Source: Nonomuraea rubra (GTDB taxonomy: Bacteria; Actinomycetota; Actinomycetes; Streptosporangiales; Streptosporangiaceae). From it: a stretch of DNA of 64,000 bases. The stretch lies in the NCBI RefSeq assembly GCF_014207985.1, contig NZ_JACHMI010000001.1, positions 5,563,001-5,627,000 on the forward strand, written 5' to 3'. How positions within the stretch are numbered: position 1 is the first letter of the stretch; each line of letters starts with the position of its first letter. The notes under the pieces are model-generated. The model saw only the letters and a list, made by a program, of their open reading frames with translations, did no database searches and was not told where the DNA came from. Below, one piece after another: positions 10,788-18,641 of the stretch. The translations under genes and the position numbers were made by a program.

Positions 10788-11792
10788 TCACGCCTGTCGG
10801 TCTCCGGCGAGACGCGGTGATCGCAGGCGTGCGGCGGCCACGGCGAGCAGGGCGACGGCGGCCAGGGCGAAGCCGGCGTTCCCCGCCAGGTCGATCGCCT
10901 GCTCCACAGGTACGGCGGGAGGTTGCGCGAAGCCGTGCCAGGCGTAGGTGAGCACGCCGCCGGCCGCCAGCGCGAACACCTGGGCCCGGCCCCAGCCCGC
11001 GCGCCGCGACCAGCGGGTCACCAGGCCGCAGACCACGGCGTAGACGGTGAGGTTGACGGCCACGACCGGCCAGCCGCCGAGCGTGTCGAGGGCCATGGCG
11101 GCCAGCCAGAACACGGCTCCGGCCACCAGCGAGAAGCCGAGCACCGGCCAGGGTCCCGGCGCCAGTCCCGGCAGCTCCGCCGCCGGCGCCCGGTCCGGCA
11201 GTTCGTCCGCCGGGCGGCGGCGGCGCAGGGCGAATGCGATCAGCAGACCGGCAGGCACGACCACGCCCGCGAGCTGGGCGACGGAGAGCTGGTGGGCGGC
11301 CGGGTCGAACAGGGCGGTGGCCGCCGCCCCGAGCACGAACAGAACCCCCGTGATCACCAGCCCGGGAAGCCGCAGCCACGGCTGCGCCGCCCTGGACGGC
11401 ACCAGGGCCTCCACGACCGCGATGGGCACGCAGATGCTGCCCGCCGCGTGCACGCCGCCCAGCACGAAGCTCACCCACCAGGCGCTCACCTCCACGCCGG
11501 GGATCCAGGCGTACGCGGTGAGGTCCATGCCGGCGTAGCCGGGGTTGAAGAGCGAGCGCGTCACCAGGCCCTCCTCCAGGAGCCCGTACGCGACGGCGAG
11601 CAGCACGATGCCGGGCCAGCCGGCGCCCCTGCGCCTGGCCAGCTCGCGGATGAGCAGCGCGCCGCCCCCGTACAGCGGGGCCAGGGTGATCAGCGCGAAC
11701 AGCATGGTGACGGGCAGATTGCCCAGCAGGAACTCGCCGATCAGCGGCGACAACAGGAAGAGCCCGAACGCGGGCGCGATGCGTTGGATCAT
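10788..11792 (-). CDS. Polytopic membrane protein of unknown function
   Basis: A 334-residue integral membrane protein with about nine hydrophobic segments, split by a basic loop near residues 190-210 (LRRRRPADELPDRAP). LLEEGLVTRSLFNPG near residue 80 has a pair of glutamates reminiscent of the CPBP/Abi intramembrane protease EExxxR motif, but the partner His motifs are not clear, so I do not name it. It is last in a leftward three-gene run after the sensor kinase and response regulator, 45 bp beyond the regulator stop. It could be the sensed or regulated membrane component of that two-component system. Confidence 0.8.
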   Translation of the reverse strand: MIQRIAPAFGLFLLSPLIGEFLLGNLPVTMLFALITLAPLYGGGALLIRELARRRGAGWPGIVLLAVAYGLLEEGLVTRSLFNPGYAGMDLTAYAWIPGVEVSAWWVSFVLGGVHAAGSICVPIAVVEALVPSRAAQPWLRLPGLVITGVLFVLGAAATALFDPAAHQLSVAQLAGVVVPAGLLIAFALRRRRPADELPDRAPAAELPGLAPGPWPVLGFSLVAGAVFWLAAMALDTLGGWPVVAVNLTVYAVVCGLVTRWSRRAGWGRAQVFALAAGGVLTYAWHGFAQPPAVPVEQAIDLAGNAGFALAAVALLAVAAARLRSPRLAGDRQA

Positions 11793-11837
11793 GTCTCCAG
11801 CCTCGCCGGGGCGGGGCGGCGCCGGTAGTGACGTTCG

Positions 11838-12431
11838 TCAGAGCCAGCCCTTGGCCTCGGCCGCACGCGCGGCCTCGGCCCGGTTGCGGGCGCCGAGCTT
11901 GCCGATGGCCGATGACAGGTAGTTGCGCACGGTGCCGTCGGACAGGTACAGGCGGCGGGCGATGTCGGCGATGGTGCCGCCCTCGTTGGCGGCGCGCAGC
12001 ACGTCCCGTTCCCGGCTCGTGAGCGGGTTGGCGCCGGCGGAGAGGCTGGCGGCCGACAGCTTGCGGTCGAACACCCGCTCACCCGCGTGCACCCGCCGCA
12101 CGGCGTCGGCCAGCTCCCCGGCCCGGGCGTCCTTGACCACGTAGCCGGCCACGCCCGCGTCCATGGCCCGCCGCAGGTACCCGGGGCGGCCGAACGTGGT
12201 CAGGATGATCACCCGTACGCCGGTGAGCCCGGCCGCCGTGGTGAGACCGTCACGGCCGGGCATCTCGATGTCGAGCAGCACCACGTCCGGACGCAACCGG
12301 GCGACCGCGCCGGGCACCTCGTCACCCCGGCTCACCTGACCGACGACCTCCAGGTCGGGCTCGAGACCGAGCAACGCCGCCAGCGCCTCCCGAACGAGAT
12401 GCTGATCGTCGGCCAGCAGCACACGGATCAC
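11838..12431 (-). CDS. NarL/LuxR-family response regulator
   Basis: A 197-residue two-component regulator. The receiver domain (1-120) has the acidic pair in LLADDQ, the phospho-acceptor Asp54 in VLLDIEMPG, the switch Thr in ILTTFGRPG and the conserved Lys in YVVKDARAGE. The LuxR helix-turn-helix (about 133-197) reads LTSRERDVLRAANEGGTIADIARRLYLSDGTVRNYLSSAIGKLG. The GTG start at 12431 lies at the edge of a 38-bp tandem repeat occupying the gap to the kinase gene. It forms a pair with the upstream HisKA_3 kinase and is probably co-transcribed with it and with the membrane protein gene downstream. Confidence 0.94.
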   Translation of the reverse strand: MIRVLLADDQHLVREALAALLGLEPDLEVVGQVSRGDEVPGAVARLRPDVVLLDIEMPGRDGLTTAAGLTGVRVIILTTFGRPGYLRRAMDAGVAGYVVKDARAGELADAVRRVHAGERVFDRKLSAASLSAGANPLTSRERDVLRAANEGGTIADIARRLYLSDGTVRNYLSSAIGKLGARNRAEAARAAEAKGWL

Positions 12432-12542
12432 GGCGTCCCCCCGATGGACGGCAGCGGGGGCCGCGTCACGGCGTCCCGCCGATGGACGGCGGCGGGATGC
12501 GCGTCACGGTGCGTCCGCCGGAGAGCGCGGGTCATGGCGCGT
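12429..12542. repeat. 38-bp tandem repeat between kinase and regulator genes
   Basis: Copies begin at 12429, 12467 and 12505, each opening with CACGG, exactly 38 bp apart. The first two copies are nearly identical over their length; the third diverges after about 15 bp and runs into the kinase 3' end (stop at 12532). The array occupies the whole 100-bp intercistronic space, so it sets the spacing between the two genes. Confidence 0.8.
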
Positions 12543-13632
12543 CCGCCAGGGGCAGCCTGGCCGACAGGAGGAAGCCGCCGCCCTCGGCGGGGCCGCCGTC
12601 CAGGGTGCCGCCTGCCACGTGCACGCGCTCGGCCAGCCCGCGCAGGCCGTTCCCGCCGCCGCCGTCGGCGCCCGGGCCCGGGGCGGGGCCGCGTCCGTCG
12701 TCGCGCACCTCCGCGTACGCCTCCCCGCCCTCGACGCCGAGGCGGATGTGGCAGCGCCGGGCGCCGCTGTGCCGGACGACGTTCGTCGCGGCCTCCCTGA
12801 CCACCCAGGCCAGCACCGGCTCCACATCGGCGGGCAGCGGCCCCGCCGCCACCTCCAGCCGCACGCCCGCGGTGCCGAGCGCGCGGCGCGCACCGTCCAG
12901 CTCCTCCGGCAGCGACAGCTCCCGATACCCCGCGATCGCCTCGCGCACCTCCGACAACGCCTGCCGGGACAGCTCCTCCACCTCCTCCATCTCGGCCCTG
13001 GCCCGTTCCGGGTCGGCGACGGCGAGCCTGCCCGCGAGCTGGCTCTTCACCGTCATCACGGCCAGGCTGTGACCGAGCAGGTCGTGCATGTCGCGGGCGA
13101 AGCGCAGCCGTTCGTTGTCCACGGCCAGCCGCTCGACCTTGACGTTGGCCTCGCTCAAAGCCCTGTTCGCGGACTCGAGCCGGAGGAAGGCGCGGATGGC
13201 GGCCGTGAACACGACCGTCTGCAACGGCATCCACCAGTACTCGGCCAGCGGCCTGTCCAGCAGCGGCAGGGCCAGCGTGAGCGCCACGACGGTCGCCCCG
13301 GCCGCCACCGGCAAGACCCGCTCCGGCAGCGCCGTGGCGACCGCGGTGATGAGGAAGTACGACGTCGCGAACAGCCACATCTCACCCAGGATCGGTGCCA
13401 TCGCGGCGGTGACCACGTACAGCAGGGCCAGGGCGTACGGGGTGGCGTTGCGGTGCGGCCGCACCAGCGCGGTCCACACGACCCGCAGGTAGAGGACGAC
13501 GAACCCCGTCACTCCGGCGGCCACCACCACGACCGCGGAGGCGGACGGCGCGGACGCCAGGAACGCGGGCATCGGCCACACCAGGGCGACGAGATAGACG
13601 GAGGTCCAGAGCCGGCCCTTCATGCGCCTCAC
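12532..13632 (-). CDS. Sensor histidine kinase (HisKA_3 / HPK7 class)
   Basis: A 366-residue membrane kinase. The N-terminal half has about five to six hydrophobic helices and no obvious extracellular domain, so it may sense the membrane itself. A short coiled segment (ANRALSEANVKVERLAVD) leads to the dimerisation box FARDMHDLLGHSLAVMTVK with the phospho-acceptor His. The ATPase domain has the N box VREAATNVVRHSGA and the G boxes DDGRGP and GNGLRGLAERV. It would phosphorylate the response regulator encoded next. The start could be GTG 13632 or ATG 13623. It is the first gene of the kinase-regulator-membrane protein run. Confidence 0.93.
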   Translation of the reverse strand: MRRMKGRLWTSVYLVALVWPMPAFLASAPSASAVVVVAAGVTGFVVLYLRVVWTALVRPHRNATPYALALLYVVTAAMAPILGEMWLFATSYFLITAVATALPERVLPVAAGATVVALTLALPLLDRPLAEYWWMPLQTVVFTAAIRAFLRLESANRALSEANVKVERLAVDNERLRFARDMHDLLGHSLAVMTVKSQLAGRLAVADPERARAEMEEVEELSRQALSEVREAIAGYRELSLPEELDGARRALGTAGVRLEVAAGPLPADVEPVLAWVVREAATNVVRHSGARRCHIRLGVEGGEAYAEVRDDGRGPAPGPGADGGGGNGLRGLAERVHVAGGTLDGGPAEGGGFLLSARLPLADAP

Positions 13633-13670
13633 CCTATCCAGCCGCCGATCTCACCCGCCCCTGACGAATG

Positions 13671-14288
13671 TCACAGCCGCACGCCTCCGGCGGGGAAGCC
13701 CGTCCAGCGCAGGTCGGCCGGCAGGTGGCTCATGTCGTTGAACATCACGATCGCCGGCGGCAGGCCGGTCCGATACTGGATGACCGTCAGCGCGGTGTTG
13801 CCGCTGTTCAGCCCGAGCCACCGGGACGGCGGCGCGTCCAGCGCGTGCCGCACCAGCCACGCGATCTGGAACGCGTGCGTCACCAGAACCTCGTGACTGT
13901 CGGGCCGCGCCCCCTCCGCGTCCGGCTCGGGCACGTTCGCGAACCGGGCGACCAGGGCCTCGGCGAGCTTCGCGCCCGACTCGGCCTCGGCGTCGTCGTA
14001 GCCGTCGAAGAAGCCCGCCCAGGCCGGGGGAGTCTCGGCCGCGGCTGGCACGTACGGCACGTGGTCGATGAGCTCGGCGGCCTCGGCCACGGGCACGTCC
14101 GGCAGGTGCCGGGCGAGCTCCTGCGCGCTGGCCACGGCACGTGGCAGCGGGGAGTGCCACACGGCGTCGACCGGGACGGCGGCGAGCCGTTCGCCCAGCA
14201 GGGCCGCCTGCCGGCGCCCCTCGCCGGTGAGTTCCCCGAACGCGTCGGCCGCGCCGTGGCGTGCCAGGTAGAGGTGTCGCGTCGTCAT
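13671..14288 (-). CDS. Histidine phosphatase (phosphoglycerate mutase-like)
   Basis: A 205-residue histidine phosphatase superfamily protein. The catalytic His11 is in LYLARHGAAD; the second active-site His lies in VLVTHAFQIAWL. DAVWHSPLPRAVASAQ supplies the conserved Ser-Pro-Arg phosphate pocket. The superfamily removes phosphate from sugar phosphates, nucleotides or proteins; the substrate cannot be told here. I chose the ATG at 14288 (MTTRHLYL) because superfamily proteins start right before the RHG strand. The upstream neighbour on the same strand is the PEP-synthase-like gene, 44 bp away. Confidence 0.88.
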   Translation of the reverse strand: MTTRHLYLARHGAADAFGELTGEGRRQAALLGERLAAVPVDAVWHSPLPRAVASAQELARHLPDVPVAEAAELIDHVPYVPAAAETPPAWAGFFDGYDDAEAESGAKLAEALVARFANVPEPDAEGARPDSHEVLVTHAFQIAWLVRHALDAPPSRWLGLNSGNTALTVIQYRTGLPPAIVMFNDMSHLPADLRWTGFPAGGVRL

Positions 14289-14332
14289 CAGCGGTCGGGG
14301 CGCGGTGCCCCTGCTCCCTTCGGGTCGAGCGG

Positions 14333-15748
14333 TCACATCGTCGTGACGGTGCCGGTGGCGCCGTCGATGGTGATGAGGATGCCGTCGTGGAGCGTACCGG
14401 TGGCGTCCGGGACGCCGAGGACGGCCGGGATGGCCTGCTCGCGGGCGACGATCGCGGCATGCGACAGCACGCCCCCGGTCTCGGTGACGACGCCGGCGGC
14501 GATGCGCAGCAGCGGTGTCCAGGCGGGGTCGGTGAAAGGGCAGACGAGGATGTCACCCGGCCGCACGCGCGCGAAGTCGCCGGGCCCCCGCACGATCCTG
14601 GCGGGCCCGGTCGCCATCCCGCGGCTCCCCGGGGCGCCGGTGAGGACGCCGTCCGGGACGTCCTTGACGTCGTGCGGGACGTCCGGGACGTCCGGGACGT
14701 CTGTGACGCCTTGCGGGACGTCTCGGACGTTGTGCGGGACGTCCGAGGTGCCGTGCGGGACGTCCCGGGTGCCGGTCAGGGCGTCCGAGGCGCTGGTGAG
14801 GACGTCGGCTGGGGCGGCCGGGGGTGAGGGGCGCCGGGGGAGTGCGGCGGTGATCGGGCGTGACTGGAGGACCCAGGTGTGGCCGTCGGCGATCGCCCAC
14901 TCGACGTCCTGCGGCCCGCCGAGCACCGTGGCGATCTTCTCGCCCAGCGCGGCGAGCCGCGCGGCGGTCGCGTCGTCGAGCGCCAGCCGGTTCCTGGCGT
15001 CGGCGGGCACGTCGCGCACCACGAGCCGCGCGCCCTGCCGGTCGAGGCGGGTCCTCTTGTCCGCGACGGTACGGGTGACCGTCCCGTCCCCGGCGACGCG
15101 GTAGGCGTCAGGGGTGACCGTGCCGCCGACGACGCTGGGACCCAGGCCCCACGACGCCTCGATCTCGGTCGCCCCGTCCGGCCCCGTGGACGTGAACATC
15201 ACCCCGGACACCTCGGCGTCCAGATGCCGCTGCACGATGACGGCCATCACAGGCTCTGAGGGCGTCCCGTCGTCACCCCGGTAGGCGATGGCACGCGGCG
15301 ACCACAACGAGGCCCAGCAGGCCCGTACGGCCCGGGCGACCTCGCCGGCCCCCTGAACGGCGAGAAAGCTCTCGTGCTGACCGGCCGCCGACGCCTGACC
15401 GGTGTCCTCGCCCGACGCGGATGACCTCACCGCCACCGGCGGATCACCCAGCCGGCCGAGCGCCCGCCCCAGCTCGTCGATCAGGGTGGTGTGCAGGGGA
15501 CGGCCCGCGATCGCCCGACGCACAGCGGCGACCCGCCCGGGCCCCTGCGCACGGTCCCGCCCCCGGCCCAGCCCCCGCCCCCGCTCGGGGTCGCGGTCCG
15601 GGTCCAGGTCGCGGACGGCGGCCAGGTAGGCGGCGAACGGGACGACGAAGCCGTCAGGGACCGGCAGGCCCGCGCGCAGCAACGCCCCGAGCGTGCCGCC
15701 CTTCCCTCCGCAGGTGTCGGCGGCAGCCTCCATGAGGGGTACGATCAC
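14333..15748 (-). CDS. Two-domain PEP-synthase/PPDK-like protein lacking the PEP-binding domain
   Basis: A 471-residue protein with an N-terminal ATP-grasp phosphotransfer domain (about 1-330: GGKGGTLGALLRAGLPVPDGFVVP, then VRSSASGEDTGQASAAGQHESFL, VMFTSTGPDG and VEWAIADGHTWVLQSRPIT) and a C-terminal swivelling phosphohistidine domain (about 395-471) with the catalytic His in GGVLSHAAIVARE. A low-complexity linker of repeated Asp-Val-Pro units joins them. The third domain of true PEP synthases, and the rifampin-binding domain of RPH enzymes, are absent, so the phosphate acceptor is unknown. The GTG start at 15748 has GGGAGG upstream. It is divergent from two DNA-binding genes across a palindromic promoter region, which probably regulate it. 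Confidence 0.88.
   Translation of the reverse strand: MIVPLMEAAADTCGGKGGTLGALLRAGLPVPDGFVVPFAAYLAAVRDLDPDRDPERGRGLGRGRDRAQGPGRVAAVRRAIAGRPLHTTLIDELGRALGRLGDPPVAVRSSASGEDTGQASAAGQHESFLAVQGAGEVARAVRACWASLWSPRAIAYRGDDGTPSEPVMAVIVQRHLDAEVSGVMFTSTGPDGATEIEASWGLGPSVVGGTVTPDAYRVAGDGTVTRTVADKRTRLDRQGARLVVRDVPADARNRLALDDATAARLAALGEKIATVLGGPQDVEWAIADGHTWVLQSRPITAALPRRPSPPAAPADVLTSASDALTGTRDVPHGTSDVPHNVRDVPQGVTDVPDVPDVPHDVKDVPDGVLTGAPGSRGMATGPARIVRGPGDFARVRPGDILVCPFTDPAWTPLLRIAAGVVTETGGVLSHAAIVAREQAIPAVLGVPDATGTLHDGILITIDGATGTVTTM
14640..14815 (-). repeat. In-frame repeats coding a DVP-rich linker
   Basis: The plus strand shows GGGACGTC-type units recurring about every 21-24 bp, sometimes as adjacent 9-mers. 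In the minus-strand reading frame these give DVP steps such as DVPHGTSDVPHNVRDVPQGV and a DVPDVPDVP run between the ATP-grasp and phosphohistidine domains. The reading frame stays open, so copy number can vary without breaking the protein. A flexible tether for the swivelling domain is inferred. Confidence 0.85.
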
Positions 15749-15760
15749 CCACCCTCCCTT

Positions 15761-15787
15761 CAACGTTTTGTTGACAAAATTTCGTTG
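15761..15787. promoter_or_regulatory. AT-rich palindromic operator in the divergent promoter
   Basis: TTTTGT (15766-15771) and ACAAAA (15774-15779) are exact reverse complements with a 2-nt centre. They are flanked by CAACG (15761-15765) and CGTTG (15783-15787), a second inverted pair. It is the only strongly AT-rich stretch nearby and lies between the PEP-synthase-like gene and the divergent HTH gene. TTGACA at 15771-15776 could also serve as a -35 element rightwards. Confidence 0.65.
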
Positions 15788-15806
15788 ATTATGCAGGGTG
15801 AGTCGC

Positions 15807-16193
15807 ATGCCACGCAAGGAGAACCCCGCCCACTCCGACCACGCCCAGGCGGGGCGCGAACGGGACGCGCGTGAGCGCCTGCTGAGCCTGGGCGCGGACG
15901 CGCTCGACGCCCGCCCATGGCGGCCCCCGCCCGCCCCGCCCTCGGCGGTCGACCTGGTGCAGTTCGCCGTCTGGCGCAACGCCGACCTGTCCCCGGAGGC
16001 CGTGCTGAGCGCGCTGACCCTCCTGCCCGCCGCCCGCGCCGAGGTGGAAGGGCTCGAATCGGCCCTGCTGTTCATCGCCAGGAGCACCGGGCTGACCTGG
16101 GCGCAGATGGCGGACGCGATGGGGTTCAACTCGCCGCAGGCATGCCAGCAGCACTACACCCGCCTGACAGCACGACAGGACACCACCTCATGA
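15807..16193 (+). CDS. Small helix-turn-helix DNA-binding protein
   Basis: A 128-residue protein. The first 40 residues are charged and Pro-rich; the C-terminal segment LESALLFIARSTGLTWAQMADAMGFNSPQACQQHYTRL looks like a helix-turn-helix. I know this arrangement beside actinomycete PEP-synthase-like genes. The ATG at 15807 has AGGG 6-13 nt upstream; a GTG at 15798 is possible. It overlaps the next gene by an ATGA, so the two are translated together, and it diverges from the PEP-synthase-like gene. A regulator of that gene acting at 15761-15787 is the likely role. Confidence 0.8.
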   Translation: MPRKENPAHSDHAQAGRERDARERLLSLGADALDARPWRPPPAPPSAVDLVQFAVWRNADLSPEAVLSALTLLPAARAEVEGLESALLFIARSTGLTWAQMADAMGFNSPQACQQHYTRLTARQDTTS

Positions 16194-16825
16194 CACCGGA
16201 CTCCGCGCCCGCCCTCCTGGCCCTGCACGCCGTACGCATCACCGGGCTGGCCGACACCCCGGCCGTCGCGCACCGCTACGGCCTCGACCCGGCCGAGACG
16301 AAGGAGCTGCTGCTCGACGCCGAGGCGCACGGCTGGGTCGAGCACACCTCCTTCGCCGGCACCGGCGGCTGGTCGCTGACCGGGCGGGGCAGGGCCGAGA
16401 ACGAGCGCCTGCTGGCGGCCGAGCTCGCACACGCCGGTGGGGCCGAGGAGGTTCGCGACGTCTACCGCGCGTTCCTGCCGCTGAACGCCCTCCTGCTGCG
16501 CGCCTGCACCGACTGGCAGCTGCGGCCCACCGCCGGGGACAGGCTCGCCGTCAACGACCACGCCGATCCCGCCTGGGACGCCAGGATCCTGCGCGAGCTC
16601 GGCGAGATCGGCGAGGGGCTACAGCCGCTCGCGGACCGGCTCGGGAGCGTCCTGGCCCGGTTCCGCGGGTACGACACCCGGTTCGCCGCGGCTCTCGCGC
16701 GCGCCGGGGCGGGGGAGACCGGCTGGGTCGACCGCACCGACGTCGACTCCTGCCATCGTGTCTGGTTCGAGCTCCACGAAGACCTCATCGCCACGCTGGG
16801 CCTCGACCGCCACGCGGAACCCTGA
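16190..16825 (+). CDS. Winged-helix-like regulatory protein of unknown target
   Basis: A 211-residue protein translationally coupled (ATGA) to the upstream HTH gene. Residues 1-65 read like a winged helix: TPAVAHRYGLDPAETKELLLDAEAHGWVEHTSFAGTGGW..LTGRGRAENER. This resembles MarR-type or ArsR-type recognition and wing elements. The remainder is helical, with the acidic pattern DRTDVDSCHRVWFELHEDLIATLGLDR at the end. No catalytic motif is visible. Pairing with the HTH gene and divergence from the PEP-synthase-like gene suggest a joint regulatory unit. Confidence 0.8.
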   Translation: MTPDSAPALLALHAVRITGLADTPAVAHRYGLDPAETKELLLDAEAHGWVEHTSFAGTGGWSLTGRGRAENERLLAAELAHAGGAEEVRDVYRAFLPLNALLLRACTDWQLRPTAGDRLAVNDHADPAWDARILRELGEIGEGLQPLADRLGSVLARFRGYDTRFAAALARAGAGETGWVDRTDVDSCHRVWFELHEDLIATLGLDRHAEP

Positions 16826-16904
16826 CCCGCCTCTCATCCGCCGCCGCCCGTCGCGCGAACCGTTCCTGACCCCTGAGCAATCGGACCAGTGAACGGAGTG
16901 GAAC

Positions 16905-17678
16905 ATGCGCGAGAAGCAGACCAGGGTCCCGCCACGGTGGTGGCGGCTGCCGGCGCTGCTGGCCGCCGTGACCGTGCTGGGTGCCGCGGCGGCACCCACC
17001 GCGGCGGCAGCCCCCACCTCGGCGACGGCGGCACCCGCCTCCGGGAGGGCGGTGGCCCCGCCCGCCCCGGCGGCGTTGCGCGCCTTCGACGCCGTCACCA
17101 CCGTGAACGAGCGCAAGGCCTGGAAGCACCTGGCGTTGATCGGCGACCAGTACGCCATCTTCACCGACCGCGGCCTCATCGAAGGCCCGGCGCCGATCAA
17201 GAAGAAGTGGCCGTTCCTGCCCAAGCAGTTCACCCGCGGCATCGACGCGGCCGCGATCTCCTTCAGCGGCCCCAACTTCCGCTGGCGGCACACCTGGACC
17301 AACGGCACCCAGGCGATCACCTTCGAGGACGGCGGCATCGTCAGCGGCCCGTTCAGGATCCCCCTGCCGTACGACGGCCTGAGCGAGGTCAACGACGGCA
17401 ACGCGGTCCTGCGCCTGGGGGTGCGGGGCGGGTCCGCCACGGTCCCGTTCACCAAGTCGTTCGAGATCCCCGAACTGCCGCTCTACGGCGAAGCCCTCCT
17501 GCCCGAACGTTTCCGCGGCGACCTCGACGACTTCTCGGTGGAGTTCGAGAAGAACGCCCCGAAGTTCAGCTACTACAAGGGCAACGAGCGCATCATCTTC
17601 GACAACCGCCGGGTCATCGAGCTGGTGAACCTCGACGCCAAGTGGCCGTTCCTGAACAGCTGGCGGTCCGGCAGGTGA
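16905..17678 (+). CDS. Secreted protein with hemopexin-like repeats (putative)
   Basis: A 257-residue protein with a clear Sec signal peptide (MREKQTRVPPRWWRLPALLAAVTVLGAAAAPTAAAA is basic then hydrophobic, with an Ala-rich cleavage region) and an Ala/Pro-rich spacer to about 55. The mature part has short beta-rich units such as LALIGDQYAIFTDRGLIEGPAPIKKKWPFLP and YYKGNERIIFDN..VNLDAKWPFL. The repeated pattern of aromatic-Gly-x-x-Tyr/Ile and a closing KWPFL resembles hemopexin-like blades, but the match is loose. GGAG precedes the ATG. It stands alone between the regulatory pair and a convergent reductase gene. Function unknown. Confidence 0.75.
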   Translation: MREKQTRVPPRWWRLPALLAAVTVLGAAAAPTAAAAPTSATAAPASGRAVAPPAPAALRAFDAVTTVNERKAWKHLALIGDQYAIFTDRGLIEGPAPIKKKWPFLPKQFTRGIDAAAISFSGPNFRWRHTWTNGTQAITFEDGGIVSGPFRIPLPYDGLSEVNDGNAVLRLGVRGGSATVPFTKSFEIPELPLYGEALLPERFRGDLDDFSVEFEKNAPKFSYYKGNERIIFDNRRVIELVNLDAKWPFLNSWRSGR

Positions 17679-17684
17679 CACGGA

Positions 17685-18641
17685 TCAGCCGGGCGGCACC
17701 AGCGCGGTGATCTCGGCCAGCTCCCCGGCGGTCGGCTCCCAGTCGCCGGCGGCCGCGTTGGCCCGGATCTGCTCCGGGCTCGTCGCACCGGCGATCACCG
17801 AACCGCAGCCCGGCAGCGCCGCCAGGGCGCCGATGGCCACCTCCAGGACGGACCGGCCGTACCTGTCCCCCCAGGACGCCAGCGCCTCCACCCGATCCAG
17901 CTTCTCCGGCGTGACGAGGTGGGGGAGCCTCGCGAGCCGGGACCCGGCCGGCGGCTCCTGCCCTCGCCGCACCTTCCCCGTCAGCAGCCCGTGATCCAGC
18001 GGGAAGAAGGGCAGGACCCCGACCCCGTAGTGCACCGCCGCAGGCACCACCTCGCGCTCGGCGCCGCGCTCCAGCAGCGACCAGTGGGTCTGCGTCGCCA
18101 CGAACGGCGCGTGGCCACCGGCTCTGGCCACGTGCGCGGCCTCCGCGATCCGCCAGCCGGGGAGGTTCGAGCTGCCGACGTAGCGCACCTTGCCCTCGCG
18201 TACCAGCTCGGTCAGCGCGGCCAGGGTCTCCTCGATCGGGGTGACGCCGTCCGGCACGTGGTACTGGTACAGGTCCAGGTAGTCGGTGCGCAGGCGGCGC
18301 AGCGACCCCTCCACCGCCCGCCGGATGGACGACCGGCCGCCGGGAGCTCCGCGGGCCTCGCCCCGCCCGTCGTCGGGGCGGTGACGGCCGGGGCCGCCGA
18401 ACTTGGTGGCCAGCACCACCTGGTCCCGGCGCCCCGCCAGCGCCGCACCGAGCAGTTCCTCGCTCGCGCCTGCGGGCTCGCCGTACGCCTCGGCGGTGTC
18501 GAACAGCGTGACGCCCTCCTCGATCGCCGCGTCCACCAGCGCCGTGGTCCGCGCCTTGTCGAGACTCGCGCCGATGGCGTTGCAGCCCAGCCCGACGACC
18601 GACGTCCTGAGGCCGGAGTCACCCAGAGTCCTGTAGCGCAT
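17685..18641 (-). CDS. Aldo/keto reductase
   Basis: A 318-residue NADPH-dependent TIM-barrel oxidoreductase. The catalytic tetrad is visible: Asp and Tyr in LFDTAEAYGEP, Lys in VVLATKFGG and His in YLDLYQYHVPD. The nucleotide-binding end carries VIAGATSPEQIRANAAA, with the Arg typical of the family. It starts 23 bp inside the 3' end of the upstream P450 gene, so the two are translationally coupled and probably work in one pathway. A loop after KFGG (GPGRHRPDDGRGEARGAPGG) is longer and more charged than usual. Substrate unknown; carbonyl reduction of a P450 product is a reasonable guess. Confidence 0.92.
   Translation of the reverse strand: MRYRTLGDSGLRTSVVGLGCNAIGASLDKARTTALVDAAIEEGVTLFDTAEAYGEPAGASEELLGAALAGRRDQVVLATKFGGPGRHRPDDGRGEARGAPGGRSSIRRAVEGSLRRLRTDYLDLYQYHVPDGVTPIEETLAALTELVREGKVRYVGSSNLPGWRIAEAAHVARAGGHAPFVATQTHWSLLERGAEREVVPAAVHYGVGVLPFFPLDHGLLTGKVRRGQEPPAGSRLARLPHLVTPEKLDRVEALASWGDRYGRSVLEVAIGALAALPGCGSVIAGATSPEQIRANAAAGDWEPTAGELAEITALVPPG

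Noticed and set aside
10788..11792. Naming the membrane protein a CPBP intramembrane protease
   Set aside because: Only a double-Glu motif is seen; the required Arg and His motifs are not convincingly present.
14640..14815. The GGGACGTC-rich stretch as a separate non-coding repeat element
   Set aside because: It lies wholly within an intact reading frame and codes the interdomain linker.
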